Part shown: one piece after another, positions 9,128-19,400 of the stretch
Position numbering within the stretch: position 1 is the stretch's first letter
Layout: every line of letters starts with the position of its first letter
Virus record (IMG/VR): IMGVR_UViG_3300007280_000004
Location: 1 to 46,922 of that record
DNA length: 46,922 bases
Reading direction: 5' to 3' (one strand)
From: a virus
The notes under the pieces: generated by a model
Told to the model about the DNA's origin: nothing
The model's database searches: none
What the model saw: the letters and a program-made list of their open reading frames with translations, nothing else
Made by a program: the position numbers and the translations under genes

Positions 9128-10513
9128 ATGGCTAATTCATTTATTAACAACTTAACACCTGCGCCAACTAAAGGTGAGTTGTTTCAAAACAATTACATTA
9201 CAGACTTTGATTTCGCAAACCAATTTTTACCAGACGTATATGAGAAGCAAGCTGAGATTTATGGAAACCGTTCTATCGGATCTTTCTTACGCTTAGTATC
9301 TGCTGAAATGCCTTCTGCATCTGACGAAATTCGTTGGGTAGAACAAGGAAGATTACACGTACGTTACGACAACGTTGGTGTAACAACAAATACATTTACA
9401 GTTACACTACCAACAGGAGTTGATAAAGCTGCTGTTCGTGTAGGTCAAACAATTATGGCTCAAGGATTAACTTCTGCTGATGTTGCAACTGGAGGAGTGC
9501 TTAAAGGTGTGGTTACAGCTGTTCACGCTTCAAATAACACTTTTACAGCTATATGTTATACTGCTGCTAACTGGGGGACTGTAGCTTCCGCAGACCACGC
9601 AACTGTTTTAGTATATGGGTCTGAATTTGCTAAAGGAACTGATGGAATGCAGGATACTTTAGAAGCAGAATACAGCTCTTATACTAACAAGCCTATTATC
9701 TTAAAAGATAACTACGCTATTAATGGATCTGACACTGCTCAAATCGGATGGATTGAAGTTACTTCTGAAAATGGAGCTTCTGGATACCTATGGTATTTAC
9801 AGTCTGAGCACGAAACTCGTCAACGATTTGAAGACTACCTAGAGATGTCCATGGTTGAAGCTGTTAAGAAAGACGCATCATCCTCATTAGGGGCTGGTTA
9901 CTCAGGATCTGAAGGTTTATTCGCTGCTTTAGAAGCTCGCGGAAACGTAATGGAAGATCTAGCAACATCATCTGATATTATTGCTGACTTTGATACTATT
10001 CTTAAAAACTTAGATAAGAATGGAGCTATTGAAGAAAATATGGTATACGCTAATAGAGCACTATCTTTAAAAATTGATGATGGTTTAGCTGCTAAAAACT
10101 CTTATGGATCTGGAGGTACATCTTACGGTGTATTCAACAATTCTGAAGATATGGCGCTTAACTTAGGTTTTGCTGGTTTCCGTCGTGGATCTTATGATTT
10201 CTACAAAACAGACTGGAAATACTTAAATGACTTTGGAACAAGAGGTGGTTTTGATGACATCCAAGGAACTATCATTCCTGCAGGAACATCTACTGTTTAT
10301 GACCAAGATTTAGGTAAAAACATCAAGCGCCCATTTTTACATATCCGTTACCGCGCTAGCGAAACTGATGATCGTAAAATGAAGACTTGGATTACAGGTT
10401 CTGTAGGAGGAGCTTACACTTCATCTGTAGATGAAATGAGAGTTAACTTCTTATCTGAGCGTTGTTTAATTACACAAGGAGCTAATAACTTCTTCTTATT
10501 GAAAAAAGGATAA
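9128..10513 (+). CDS. Major capsid protein
   Basis: The 461-residue protein has the length, codon use and position of a major capsid protein. Its N-terminal region (FANQFLPDVYEKQAEIYGNR, about 29-48) matches capsid proteins of uncultured marine and Bacteroidota podoviruses as I recall them. An HK97 fold is expected. Residues about 80-175 are beta-rich and Ala/Thr/Val-rich (for example VRVGQTIMAQG, VVTAVHASNNTFTA) and look like an inserted surface domain. The gene is followed by a perfect hairpin that may set the level of downstream expression. No protease gene is apparent beside it, so maturation cleavage is not evident. Confidence 0.85.
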   Translation: MANSFINNLTPAPTKGELFQNNYITDFDFANQFLPDVYEKQAEIYGNRSIGSFLRLVSAEMPSASDEIRWVEQGRLHVRYDNVGVTTNTFTVTLPTGVDKAAVRVGQTIMAQGLTSADVATGGVLKGVVTAVHASNNTFTAICYTAANWGTVASADHATVLVYGSEFAKGTDGMQDTLEAEYSSYTNKPIILKDNYAINGSDTAQIGWIEVTSENGASGYLWYLQSEHETRQRFEDYLEMSMVEAVKKDASSSLGAGYSGSEGLFAALEARGNVMEDLATSSDIIADFDTILKNLDKNGAIEENMVYANRALSLKIDDGLAAKNSYGSGGTSYGVFNNSEDMALNLGFAGFRRGSYDFYKTDWKYLNDFGTRGGFDDIQGTIIPAGTSTVYDQDLGKNIKRPFLHIRYRASETDDRKMKTWITGSVGGAYTSSVDEMRVNFLSERCLITQGANNFFLLKKG

Positions 10514-10531
10514 ACCTTTGATGTAGAATTT

Positions 10532-10554
10532 ACCCCTGATGAATTTTCAGGGGT
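10532..10554 (+). terminator. Hairpin after the capsid gene
   Basis: A perfect 8-bp inverted repeat, ACCCCTGA (10532-10539) and TCAGGGGT (10547-10554), encloses a 7-base loop. It is followed by a T-rich but interrupted stretch (ACTTTCTGCTTTT). It could be a leaky rho-independent terminator that lets capsid mRNA exceed downstream mRNA, or an mRNA-stabilising 3' end. Confidence 0.6.
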
Positions 10555-10582
10555 ACTTTCTGCTTTTATTAAATTATATATT

Positions 10583-11308
10583 ATGAAAAATTGGAATATT
10601 AAAGATAGAACTTATGTTCTGTCAAATGGTATGTCACCTTTGACATACACGATTAAGTCGAAAGGAATACTTTGGTTTGACGAAAAAGAAGGTGTACAAA
10701 GGGAAATAAGGTATGCACCTAATCAAAAGTCTTTATTTAGAGACGAGCAAGATGAATACGCTAGATTAGAACATATTACTTTTGTTGATGGATCTTTAAC
10801 AGTTTCTAGGGAACAAGTACTATTACAACAATTACTTTCACATTATCATCCGTCAGCAGGAATAAAATGGCAGGAGTTAGACCCCGCTAAAGAAGCTTTA
10901 GACGAAGTTGAAATGATTGAAATAGAACTTGAAGCAATGCGTTTAGTTCAAGAATTAGAGGTTGAACACTTAGAAGCTATATTAAGAACTGAAATTGGTT
11001 CTGAAGTAACAACCATGTCTTCAAAAGAAATAAAAAGAGATTGTTATTTATTTGCAAAAAACAGTCCTGAATTATTTGTTGAAATTGCTAATGATGACGA
11101 TATAAAACTTCGTAATTTAGCTAATAGATCTGTCGAAGCTAAGATAGTTAACTTAACTGATGACAATACTGTTTTCAAATGGGCAACTAACGGTAAAAAA
11201 ATTATGACCGTCCCTTTTGACGAACATCCATATACTGCGTTTGCGCGATTCTTAAAAACAGATGAAGGTGTAGACGTTATGAAAGCAATTACTAAAAAGC
11301 TTTCATAA
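10583..11308 (+). CDS. Conserved phage protein next to capsid gene, unknown function
   Basis: The 241-residue protein starts with a strand-rich part (about 1-80, with LTYTIKSKGILWFDEKEG). A long acidic helix follows (about 95-150, EMIEIELEAMRLVQELEVEH). A compact C-terminal part contains NLTDDNTVFKWATNGKKIM. No membrane segment or catalytic motif is visible. Lying between capsid and connector genes and flanked by hairpins on both sides, it may be a head-associated or neck protein. I do not recognise a defined family, so the role is inferred only from context. Confidence 0.6.
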   Translation: MKNWNIKDRTYVLSNGMSPLTYTIKSKGILWFDEKEGVQREIRYAPNQKSLFRDEQDEYARLEHITFVDGSLTVSREQVLLQQLLSHYHPSAGIKWQELDPAKEALDEVEMIEIELEAMRLVQELEVEHLEAILRTEIGSEVTTMSSKEIKRDCYLFAKNSPELFVEIANDDDIKLRNLANRSVEAKIVNLTDDNTVFKWATNGKKIMTVPFDEHPYTAFARFLKTDEGVDVMKAITKKLS

Positions 11309-11315
11309 AATACCA

Positions 11316-11343
11316 GGTTATAGCTATTGGTTTAGCTATAACC
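11316..11343 (+). terminator. Perfect 10-bp hairpin between neck genes
   Basis: GGTTATAGCT (11316-11325) and AGCTATAACC (11334-11343) pair perfectly around an 8-base loop. No T-run follows, so it is not a classical terminator. It could be an RNA-processing or stability element, or an operator. Confidence 0.45.
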
Positions 11344-11368
11344 AACTAATAAATTAAAACAATTATAA

Positions 11369-12043
11369 ATGGCAGTCTCAATAAACAGAGTATATGAAAC
11401 AGTGCTATCTGTTTTAAATAAAGAGCAGAGAGGTTATTTACCACCTGAAGAATTCAACAGGTACGCTACTCAATCTCAACAAGAAATATTTGAAAAGTAT
11501 TTTTATGAGCTAAGCAGAGCAACTGCTACATATGGTAAAAAGCAAGATATTGCGAACGTTCCAGCACATATATTAGAAAAGCTTTCTAGTTTTAAAGCGA
11601 ACGCTACTATGTCTGATCTTAACCTACCTAGTGATTTATATAGAATAGAAAGTATATTATATAATGCAATACCTGCTTTTGAAAAAACATTAGCTGAGTC
11701 TGGGTATTTAGAAAGATCTACTCTAACACAAGGAACCACAGATTCGCCATATTTTACAAGGACTGGAAACACAATTGTTTTATACCCTGTAAAAGGCGGC
11801 AGTGATGTTATTACAATAGAATATTATAAAAAAATATCAGCAGATCCTGTATGGGGTGGAACAACTATTAATGGAAGCCTTGTTAATAATGCTGGTGCTA
11901 CCACTGATTTTGAGCTGCACGAGAGTGAAGAGTCTGAACTTATAACAAAAATATTAATGCTTGCAGGGGTCGCCGTAAGAGCAGCTGATGTATCACAAGC
12001 AGCTACAATGATGAATCAACAAATAAAACAATCTGAACAATAA
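11369..12043 (+). CDS. Neck/connector-like protein, paralog 1
   Basis: The 224-residue product begins MAVSINRVYETVLSVLNKEQ and shares a repeated N-terminal pattern with the next gene: V-S-I-x-R-V-Y-x-T-V-L, then EFN-YA-Q-Q-EIFEKYFY. The C-terminal ends also match in type (DFELHESEESELITKIL against DFELHPSEFPELVIKIL). Position after capsid and before the tail genes suggests a head-to-tail ring or adaptor protein. In crAss-like virions several ring proteins occupy this location. Its stop overlaps the next start (TAATG). Function is inferred from order and paralogy. Confidence 0.65.
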   Translation: MAVSINRVYETVLSVLNKEQRGYLPPEEFNRYATQSQQEIFEKYFYELSRATATYGKKQDIANVPAHILEKLSSFKANATMSDLNLPSDLYRIESILYNAIPAFEKTLAESGYLERSTLTQGTTDSPYFTRTGNTIVLYPVKGGSDVITIEYYKKISADPVWGGTTINGSLVNNAGATTDFELHESEESELITKILMLAGVAVRAADVSQAATMMNQQIKQSEQ

Positions 12044-12969
12044 TGAGTGTATCAATCGATAGAGTTTATCAAACGGTTTTAACCATTGTAAACAAAGAGG
12101 GGGTTGCTTATATTATGCCACAAGAATTTAACTTGTATGCAAACCAAGCACAATTAGAAATATTTGAAAAATATTTTTATGATGAATACCGCGATAATAT
12201 AAAACCACCTGTAAAAGGACATTACACTAGTGAAAATATAACAGAAAAACTGGCTATATTTAATAGAGAAGATAACTTAGTTGAAACATTGTATAAAAGT
12301 GGTGTTTGGAAATTTGAAGCTCCGTCTACAACATTTACGGTAGGAGCAACAAACCAATTGTTAGCAGCAGCTTCATCCACTGATGTTTGGAACTTACCAT
12401 CTTCATTTGATTCTATAAGTGCTAACAATATAAAATTATTTACAGATTCTGCCGGGGCTAACGAATATTTTGGTGATTATGAAATTTATGCAATTGGCGA
12501 TTCTAAATTTATATTTTCTTCAGTAAGCATTACAGGTTTATACGCCTTTAACATTACTCAAGGAGCTGTAAAGCATACACCCTATAAATTAATTGGGTTA
12601 TATTCTAATGGTATAAATATATCTGAAGTTGATAGAGAAAAAGTTTCTTTCTTATTAAGATCTCCATTAACAACTCCGTCTTCTTCACAGCCAGTATATT
12701 ATAGGGTTAATGAAACTGGAGGTGAATTAAGTGACGTTAAAATATACCCAAATACTATAAACGGTGTATCTGCATATTATATCCGTAAGCCAATTGACCC
12801 TTCATGGGCAGTTGCCGACGCTGATAAAGTTGATTTTGAATTACACCCTTCTGAATTTCCAGAGTTAGTAATTAAAATACTAGCATATATAGGGGTTACT
12901 ATAAACAGAGGTGATATTGCACAATTTGCGCAAGGAGAAGAAGTTAAAATTGCTAATACTCAACAATAA
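12043..12969 (+). CDS. Neck/connector-like protein, paralog 2
   Basis: This 308-residue protein is the tandem paralog of the preceding gene. N- and C-terminal thirds align by eye: the start MSVSIDRVYQTVLTIVNKEG, the segment NQAQLEIFEKYFYDEY and the tail DFELHPSEFPELV. The centre (about 85-190) carries an additional beta-rich stretch absent from paralog 1, with FTVGATNQLLAAASSTDVWN and an Ala/Gly-rich part. Both neighbours overlap in TAATG, so all three neck genes are probably co-translated. A ring, adaptor or stopper role in the connector is inferred; no direct homology to a characterised ring protein can be proved here. Confidence 0.65.
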   Translation: MSVSIDRVYQTVLTIVNKEGVAYIMPQEFNLYANQAQLEIFEKYFYDEYRDNIKPPVKGHYTSENITEKLAIFNREDNLVETLYKSGVWKFEAPSTTFTVGATNQLLAAASSTDVWNLPSSFDSISANNIKLFTDSAGANEYFGDYEIYAIGDSKFIFSSVSITGLYAFNITQGAVKHTPYKLIGLYSNGINISEVDREKVSFLLRSPLTTPSSSQPVYYRVNETGGELSDVKIYPNTINGVSAYYIRKPIDPSWAVADADKVDFELHPSEFPELVIKILAYIGVTINRGDIAQFAQGEEVKIANTQQ

Positions 12970-13901
12970 TGGCAGAGTCTAGAAAACTATATACGCCAAA
13001 AGCGTACTATGCAAAACACCAAGGTGATACAGCTAATATACCCGACGACTATAAAGGACTCGGGTATTACCGCAGAACTAATCTTGAGGATGCAATAAAT
13101 AACTTTATTGTAGCGTATATTGGAGAAGACAAAGCTTTAGCTAAAGTACCTAGATACGAAGTAGATTTTTGGGCACAACGAGGTGTGCAGGAGTTTAGTT
13201 ATGACATCTTACATAGTGAGAAAAGTGTAGAAATAGAATTAAGTGATGCTTTAACATTTCCTTTGCCTCAAGACTTTGTTGCGTATAATGCAATATCTCA
13301 AATGGAAAAAGATGGCACTAAAACCAGATTGTTCCCGCAGCGAAAAGTAAACAACCCAACCGCTCCGCTACAAGATGATGATTATGAATTTACTTTTGAT
13401 TCTAATGGAGATCTACAAGAAGCTAGTAAATCTACATCTATAACTAAATTTCAAGATGCTAGCAATTACGAAACAGATAATAGTGACAGAACAGAGCGTT
13501 TTATAGACGATGACTACCCATATGAAAATAAAAGATATGGCAGTAATCCAGAAGATATGAATTTGGTCCCTACTTTTGTACTAGACGAAGCAAATGGACT
13601 GATCTATTTTGATGGGTCATTGAAGAAAGATAAAACAATCGTTTTAGACTACATTTCTGATGGCTTAGCTGATAATGGAGATCTTACTAAGGTTTACATT
13701 CCAAAGCTTGCTGAAGACGCCCTATACGCTTATATGCTATACAACTTATCTAAAGTTCGACCAACGCTTGCTGGTATTATACCTTTATACAAAAAAGAAG
13801 CTAGTTCTAAGATGCGTAACGCTAAATTGCGTCTTAGCAATTATAATTTACCAGAGTTAGCTCAAGTGCTAAGGGGTAAAGCTAAATGGATAAAGCATTA
13901 A
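12969..13901 (+). CDS. Head-tail connector/adaptor-like protein
   Basis: The 310-residue product has a charged N-terminus. Its core contains YEVDFWAQRGVQEFSYDIL (about 61-79), then FPLPQDFVAYNAIS, and a C-terminal helix bundle ending in LAQVLRGKAKWIKH. This layout (helical N-core, a beta segment with LPxDFV, helical end) is seen in connector or ring proteins of podoviruses and crAss-like phages. It overlaps the previous gene in TAATG and is followed by an 87-base A/T intergenic region before the split tail protein. Assigned by order and pattern. Confidence 0.65.
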   Translation: MAESRKLYTPKAYYAKHQGDTANIPDDYKGLGYYRRTNLEDAINNFIVAYIGEDKALAKVPRYEVDFWAQRGVQEFSYDILHSEKSVEIELSDALTFPLPQDFVAYNAISQMEKDGTKTRLFPQRKVNNPTAPLQDDDYEFTFDSNGDLQEASKSTSITKFQDASNYETDNSDRTERFIDDDYPYENKRYGSNPEDMNLVPTFVLDEANGLIYFDGSLKKDKTIVLDYISDGLADNGDLTKVYIPKLAEDALYAYMLYNLSKVRPTLAGIIPLYKKEASSKMRNAKLRLSNYNLPELAQVLRGKAKWIKH

Positions 13902-13930
13902 TAATATACTTTTTGCAATATTTATGCAAT

Positions 13931-13954
13931 ATATATTATATAAATATAATATAT
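13931..13954. promoter_or_regulatory. A/T palindrome before the tail genes
   Basis: An 11-bp perfect inverted repeat, ATATATTATAT (13931-13941) and ATATAATATAT (13944-13954), has a 2-base centre. Immediately upstream is a direct repeat of TGCAATA (within 13915-13935). The region 13902-13988 is otherwise gene-free and over 90% A/T. It may hold a promoter or operator for the tail operon or be a weak hairpin. In A/T-only sequence palindromes also arise by chance. Confidence 0.3.
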
Positions 13955-13988
13955 TTAATAAAATAGTATTTTAAACAAAAATAATTCA

Positions 13989-16241
13989 ATGGCCGAAAGC
14001 AAAAGAACATTTCAAGCCGCTAAAATAGAGCGTGATCTAGATGAAAGATTAGTTCCTCCGGGAGCATATAGAGATGCTCTAAATGTAAGTGTTGCATCTT
14101 CAGAAGATGCTAATGTTGGAAGTTTAGAAAACTTGAAAGGTAATAAACAAGTATTAAGTTCATTTCCAAGTTATTTAGATAACAGCACAAACATAGGTGT
14201 AAAAGTTATTGGATCTATATCTCATCCGGAAGAAAATAAAATATACTATTTTTTCACAGGAAGCAACACTGATGGAATTGTAGAATACGACAATTCAGTG
14301 TCTCCAGCTGTAATAAAGCCTATAATCCTAGATGGAACAGAAGGTGTAAGTGTAATAACACAAGAAACCTTTACTTTTGCTGATGCTTTTGCAAGTGGAA
14401 CTATTTCAATAGACGGCGTAATATCTTTAGACGCTCAAAACGGTATAATAACCTGCTTAACCGAGAACTTTAATGAAACTGTTGATAATGCAAAAGTAAG
14501 AACTGTACAAGCTAATGTTAAAGCTCCTATTGGATATGCTAATACAGGACAATTTGTTTCTGGAACTTTATCAATTACTCAGCCTGCAAAAGGCGACCCT
14601 GTAGTATATTTAAAAGCAACAACAAATATAACAGATACCACAGCCACTTTTAACGGCTATTATACGTTTAATCCAGGTTTAACAGCTATAGGATTTAAAT
14701 ATATAGAAAATACAGGTGGATCAACAAGTCATACATTATATGACGAACCATTTTACGCAGGAATACCACAGGTCTACGGCAGAACAATAACGTTTTATGA
14801 CGCCGATACCCGAAAAACTTCTTTGCTTAACGTTCCGTCAAGTGACATTACAGTAGAAGATAAAAATGGGGCCGCTATATCAAGTAGTAATTATTCTATT
14901 TCTTCTGAATCACAAAATAGGCCGGCAATATTAGAATTTGATGAAAACTATAATATACAAGATTCGTTGCCTATAACATCTTTCCAAACCTCAACTGCTA
15001 CATCTACATCAACAGGTGTGTCACAGTCTCATGTAGAAACATCCGGAACAAATGTTCCTGTAACACCTATAGTTGCACAATTTAAAGCAGACATCACAGG
15101 GCTAACACCTGATACACAATATGTTGTTTTAGCTTACGCAACAAACTCTATAACAACAACTTATACGCCAATTGCAAAATTTAAAACAAATGTAGCGTCA
15201 GTAACATTACCTACATTCAGCAGCTCATCTGCTGTAGCAGGTACATCTTTAGTAACATTTAGAGCAACCCCTAACTCAAATGGAGGGGACACTGGGGCAA
15301 CATTATATGTCGTATCAAATGAACAAAGTACCGATAATATTGCAGCTTATAAATCAGCAGCTTATACGTTGGTCGGGGGAGGGACAGTAGCAGGTTATAC
15401 TTTATCAACCCTAGGGTCTTGGACAAGCGGCACGCAACAATCTGTTAGCGTTTCTACAACAGGTGGCAACTATAGAAAAGGCTTAGTTTTTGCTAAAAAT
15501 TCTTCTCCTTTACAAGACGGGACAGACAATGCTGGGTTTAAATTTGATACAGCTTTTGTACAAGCAACAGCAAACGTGCCTAATGTTAATGGGGCAGCTT
15601 CGTTTTCGGGATCTATGACTGGAACTACCGGAACAATTACAGCTGGACAAACATTAACATTTGTTTGGAGTGGTACTTCTACTGTTACAACATTACCAGT
15701 TGGAGGGCACACGGGAATGCATGGACAAATGACAGGCACGGGACTAACATGGATAACCTCTGGAGTTACAGGTAGTCCTTATAACGTCAACACAGTTGGA
15801 GGAACATCTTCTTGGAATGTAACAAAAACAATCACAGCACCAACTAGTCCGGGAACATATACATGGGATATGCGTGTGTTTTATGATAGTAATACGCAAG
15901 CCAATGGACAGGTCACAGGGTCTGTAACAGTTCCATCTCCACCACCTACTAGCGGAACTTTCACTTTAGATGCGGCTTTCCGTGTAGGGCCTAATATTGG
16001 GCAAACATATGGTGGTGGCATAGGCACAGGATTATTAGTTACAGGAAATCAATCAAGCACACAAATTGCTTCAGGAGATACAATACGTATTACATACAAT
16101 AACGGAAATAGTAGCGTTGATTTAGATATTACGAGCACCACTTATGGTTCTTCAGATAGCTTTTTTGGTTATACCTTAGCTGCTGGTACAGGAGGAATTG
16201 GATTTTCAAGCGGAACCACACTAAACTGGAGTCAAGTATAA
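13989..16241 (+). CDS. Muzzle/stabilisation-type tail protein, part A (N-terminal blades plus Ig/FN3-like domains)
   Basis: Residues 18-35 (DERLVPPGAYRDALNVSV), then SSEDANVGSLENLKGN and KIYYFFTGSNTDGIVEYD (84-101), are the N-terminal hallmarks of the beta-propeller tail protein of crAss-like and related podoviruses (muzzle or P22 gp10-like stabilisation protein). In that family one chain continues with the segments here found in the next two large ORFs. From about 350 the protein is Ser/Thr/Gly-rich and beta-stranded, with an FN3-like unit ending near TPDTQYVVLAYATN. It ends in an Ig-like region (about 520-665) and a last domain of about 80 residues. It probably closes the neck and displays host-binding domains. 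It has its own start with an A/T leader. Confidence 0.68.
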   Translation: MAESKRTFQAAKIERDLDERLVPPGAYRDALNVSVASSEDANVGSLENLKGNKQVLSSFPSYLDNSTNIGVKVIGSISHPEENKIYYFFTGSNTDGIVEYDNSVSPAVIKPIILDGTEGVSVITQETFTFADAFASGTISIDGVISLDAQNGIITCLTENFNETVDNAKVRTVQANVKAPIGYANTGQFVSGTLSITQPAKGDPVVYLKATTNITDTTATFNGYYTFNPGLTAIGFKYIENTGGSTSHTLYDEPFYAGIPQVYGRTITFYDADTRKTSLLNVPSSDITVEDKNGAAISSSNYSISSESQNRPAILEFDENYNIQDSLPITSFQTSTATSTSTGVSQSHVETSGTNVPVTPIVAQFKADITGLTPDTQYVVLAYATNSITTTYTPIAKFKTNVASVTLPTFSSSSAVAGTSLVTFRATPNSNGGDTGATLYVVSNEQSTDNIAAYKSAAYTLVGGGTVAGYTLSTLGSWTSGTQQSVSVSTTGGNYRKGLVFAKNSSPLQDGTDNAGFKFDTAFVQATANVPNVNGAASFSGSMTGTTGTITAGQTLTFVWSGTSTVTTLPVGGHTGMHGQMTGTGLTWITSGVTGSPYNVNTVGGTSSWNVTKTITAPTSPGTYTWDMRVFYDSNTQANGQVTGSVTVPSPPPTSGTFTLDAAFRVGPNIGQTYGGGIGTGLLVTGNQSSTQIASGDTIRITYNNGNSSVDLDITSTTYGSSDSFFGYTLAAGTGGIGFSSGTTLNWSQV

Positions 16242-16251
16242 AAAATAAATT

Positions 16252-16455
16252 ATGCGTAGATTTAAAAATAAATGGAAAATAGTTTTAGAAAATTCTTTGT
16301 ATTACTTAGAGCACAACAAAGGCACTACTGATGATAACCCTATATGGGTTAGAGAAAATATAGACGGTTTTGTTACAAAAGAAGGGGCGGATGATTACTT
16401 ATCTAAAACTGTTATTTTAGAAAAACAATTATACGTGGACAATAGAGACAATTAA
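16252..16455 (+). CDS. Hypothetical 67-aa protein between split tail genes
   Basis: The small soluble protein begins with a basic segment (MRRFKNKWKIVLENSLYYLE) and has no membrane helix. It lies 10 bases after part A and 3 bases before part B of the split tail protein, so it belongs to the same transcript. Sequence features (NPIWVRENIDGFVTKEGADDYL) do not match a family I know. It might be a small assembly factor or a remnant of the chain between the two parts. Confidence 0.5.
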   Translation: MRRFKNKWKIVLENSLYYLEHNKGTTDDNPIWVRENIDGFVTKEGADDYLSKTVILEKQLYVDNRDN

Positions 16456-16458
16456 AAT

Positions 16459-19400
16459 ATGGCAAGTTCAATATTAAATTTTAAAGATGATAATTTAATC
16501 ACCGGGGTTAATATTATTGATGGTATGTTGTTTTTTACAGACAACGAAAACGAGCCTAAAAAAATAGATATAGAAGCTTTTAAAGCTGCTAACCATTCTT
16601 CAGGTACCACTAATATTTACGGCAGAGCATTTCAGGAAAGAGATATAACGGTTATTAGGCCGGCTCCCATGAGTGCTTTATCTACTCAATTAACAACGTT
16701 AGACACCGATACTAATGTAATAACCCCTTACGCTCAAGAAGTGCAGGTTGCAACAAAAAATGCAATTGTTGATAGCACTACTAAAGCTAAAATGTACGGT
16801 TACGTAGCTTCTAATAGTGCCCCGGTAGCTTCTTATGGTTTTTACTATCTTAAAGCTTCGTCTTTGCCAAGCGTATTGGAACTAACAGGGGGAATAAAAG
16901 TAGAGTCAACAAGCTTAGATAGTAGTGGAAATTTTAGTTTTACACTAGATACTTTAGAAGAGAATACTAGGTATTATTTTATAGCTTTTGGATTTAATAA
17001 TATTGGGCAAGAAATATTAGCAGATAATATTTTAACTTTTAGGACTAAAAATGCTACACTTTCGTTAACAGCCCCAGTTTGTCAAACATTAGAGCCTACT
17101 AGAAAAGATTCAGCTGGTAATTATGTTTTTAGAGGCAAAATAACAGACACTGGAGGTGCGGCTACAAACACTATTGAGGCTAGCTTTTACTATATAGAAT
17201 ATGGCTTATTAGATGGTATAGCTAAACCCTCAACACTTGTGGGTGTATCAGGAGCTAGAAGAGTACAAGCTAGGCTAAACGCGAGCAGCGGAGACTATGA
17301 GTTTAATTTTAATACCGGTGAATATTTTTATGTAGAATTTCATGTTTTAACATCCGAAGGTGATGACGAAGGAGGGGTTAAGGGCGGCTTAGGTGTGACA
17401 GGCGTAACAACAGTGTTAAAACCTAAAGTTAGATACATAAATAGCGAAATAGTTAACGGAACTCCTTTAGACATTATAGTAGAAGGCCAAGTTACCAAAC
17501 AAAATGGTATAATAAGTGAAAGAGGTTTTTATGTTTCAAAAACAGAATCAAATTTAGAGCAGAACTATTACCAGCATGTGAGCAACAACAATTTATACAA
17601 GGTAGTTGTGCCTCACAATCAATTAAATGCTACGGATGTATTTAAACTTAGCCTATCAAGTATCTCTGGTTTTACAATAAACAGAGGAGAAACAATATAT
17701 GTAATGCCTTTTGCTTCTAATGGAGTTGAAGGTATTGGAGGCCAAGTGCCAATAACTATACCTGCTTTACAAGGCGGTAATGAAACTGATATTGTAGTAC
17801 CTACTATAACAACCGCAGCAATTGAGCTTGTGGGAACGGCCCAAGAAATTGAATTAAAAGTAGGAGCATTGTGCGTGGCAAATGGTATAGACGAAACCGT
17901 AGATACCGGTCTCTCTAGCGATAGATCTAAAATATCAGCTATGGGGGTTTACGTATATAAAGGAACCTTTAATGAGTTAGATAATCTTAGCGACACTGAA
18001 AAACAGAAAAAAATGCTTGAATTATTTAATTCAGGTAACAATATTACTCAAATAACTTTTACACAAGCAAATGCTTTAAGTATTATAAATGCTAATGCCC
18101 AAGCTATCAACGTAACCACAGTTGGTAGGCTTGTTCAGCAAAAATTTAAAGGTAATCCAAAGGTTCCTATAGATAGAGGGTTTCATTATTACACAATGGC
18201 ATGGGCGACCAATCAAGTAGGTGCTGGATATGGACTTGTTACAGGTATTAAAATAGAAGAGGCGGAAGAAACAATTCCTAGCTTTATAACTAATCCCACT
18301 GTTTTTAATGAATCTACAAATGGTATAAAATTCACGGGATATTTAAGTGGTTTTTGGGGAGACGTACAAGGTGATATTTATGATGCGGGGTTCGTTTATT
18401 CTGTTGAAAAACCGTTTAATCCAAATAATGCAAAAACAATTAGTTTATTAAGTTTAAATGGTAATGGAATTATTAAAAATAATTCTACTGTAGCTAAACT
18501 TAATCAAAACTGGGATGACCCAGTTCCATCTACAGCTGAAAGATCTTGGCAGATTGAAGTTCACCAATCAGACCCAGCGACAGTAAACATGCTACAAACT
18601 GGTATTACTGCAACTGTTCAAGCTTATATTCAAATGTCTAGTGGCGGGGTTAAACATTTTGCTAAAACAATTGGTTTTAATGGTGCATCTTCACCTAGTA
18701 CACAACAATGGACTACCTTTGAAAATGCAAAAACCGTAGGTACTCCTAGTTTTATGTTTTTTAATGTTGAAGAACCTAGCATTAATCAAACTCAAGCAAT
18801 GGTTAAAGGCAAAATTGCTACAGGGGATGATCAATTAAGATTATCTAATCTTTTTGAAGATTCAACCGCTGGTATATATTTTGCTAAATCAGCTGACCAC
18901 AATACAGCATCCGCCTTAATTGCAAATGGCACAAAAGTAAAACCACCATTTAATTTTCAAGATCAACCTAGTTCATATGTTCATTTTCAATATAAGTTTG
19001 GAGAAAGAAATTACGATGATACCTTTGCGGGAGGTTTTGATGGAGTTGCATTAGAAGCAGGCACAGAATACGCTATGGTATGCAAAGTGGTTAATTCCGC
19101 AGGCAATGCTGTTTCTGATGTATTACGTTTTACAACTGATCCAATTGTTTCAGTCCCTTGGGTCGATAGTAATTCTGAATTTAGACTAGGAGCAGATCCG
19201 AGCCCTGCTATATACGCTACAGGGACGGTTAAGGGGGGTGGAAATCATATAAGATCTTCGAACAAGTTACATTATATAAAAGCTAGTGATTTTACAGGAT
19301 CAACCCCTGACGAGCTAATAGCGGACCCAGACAGTAGTGTTATAACCGACGGCGTCAAGCTCAATGGCTCTAGTGCTGTGTTTGCTAATATATATGATCT

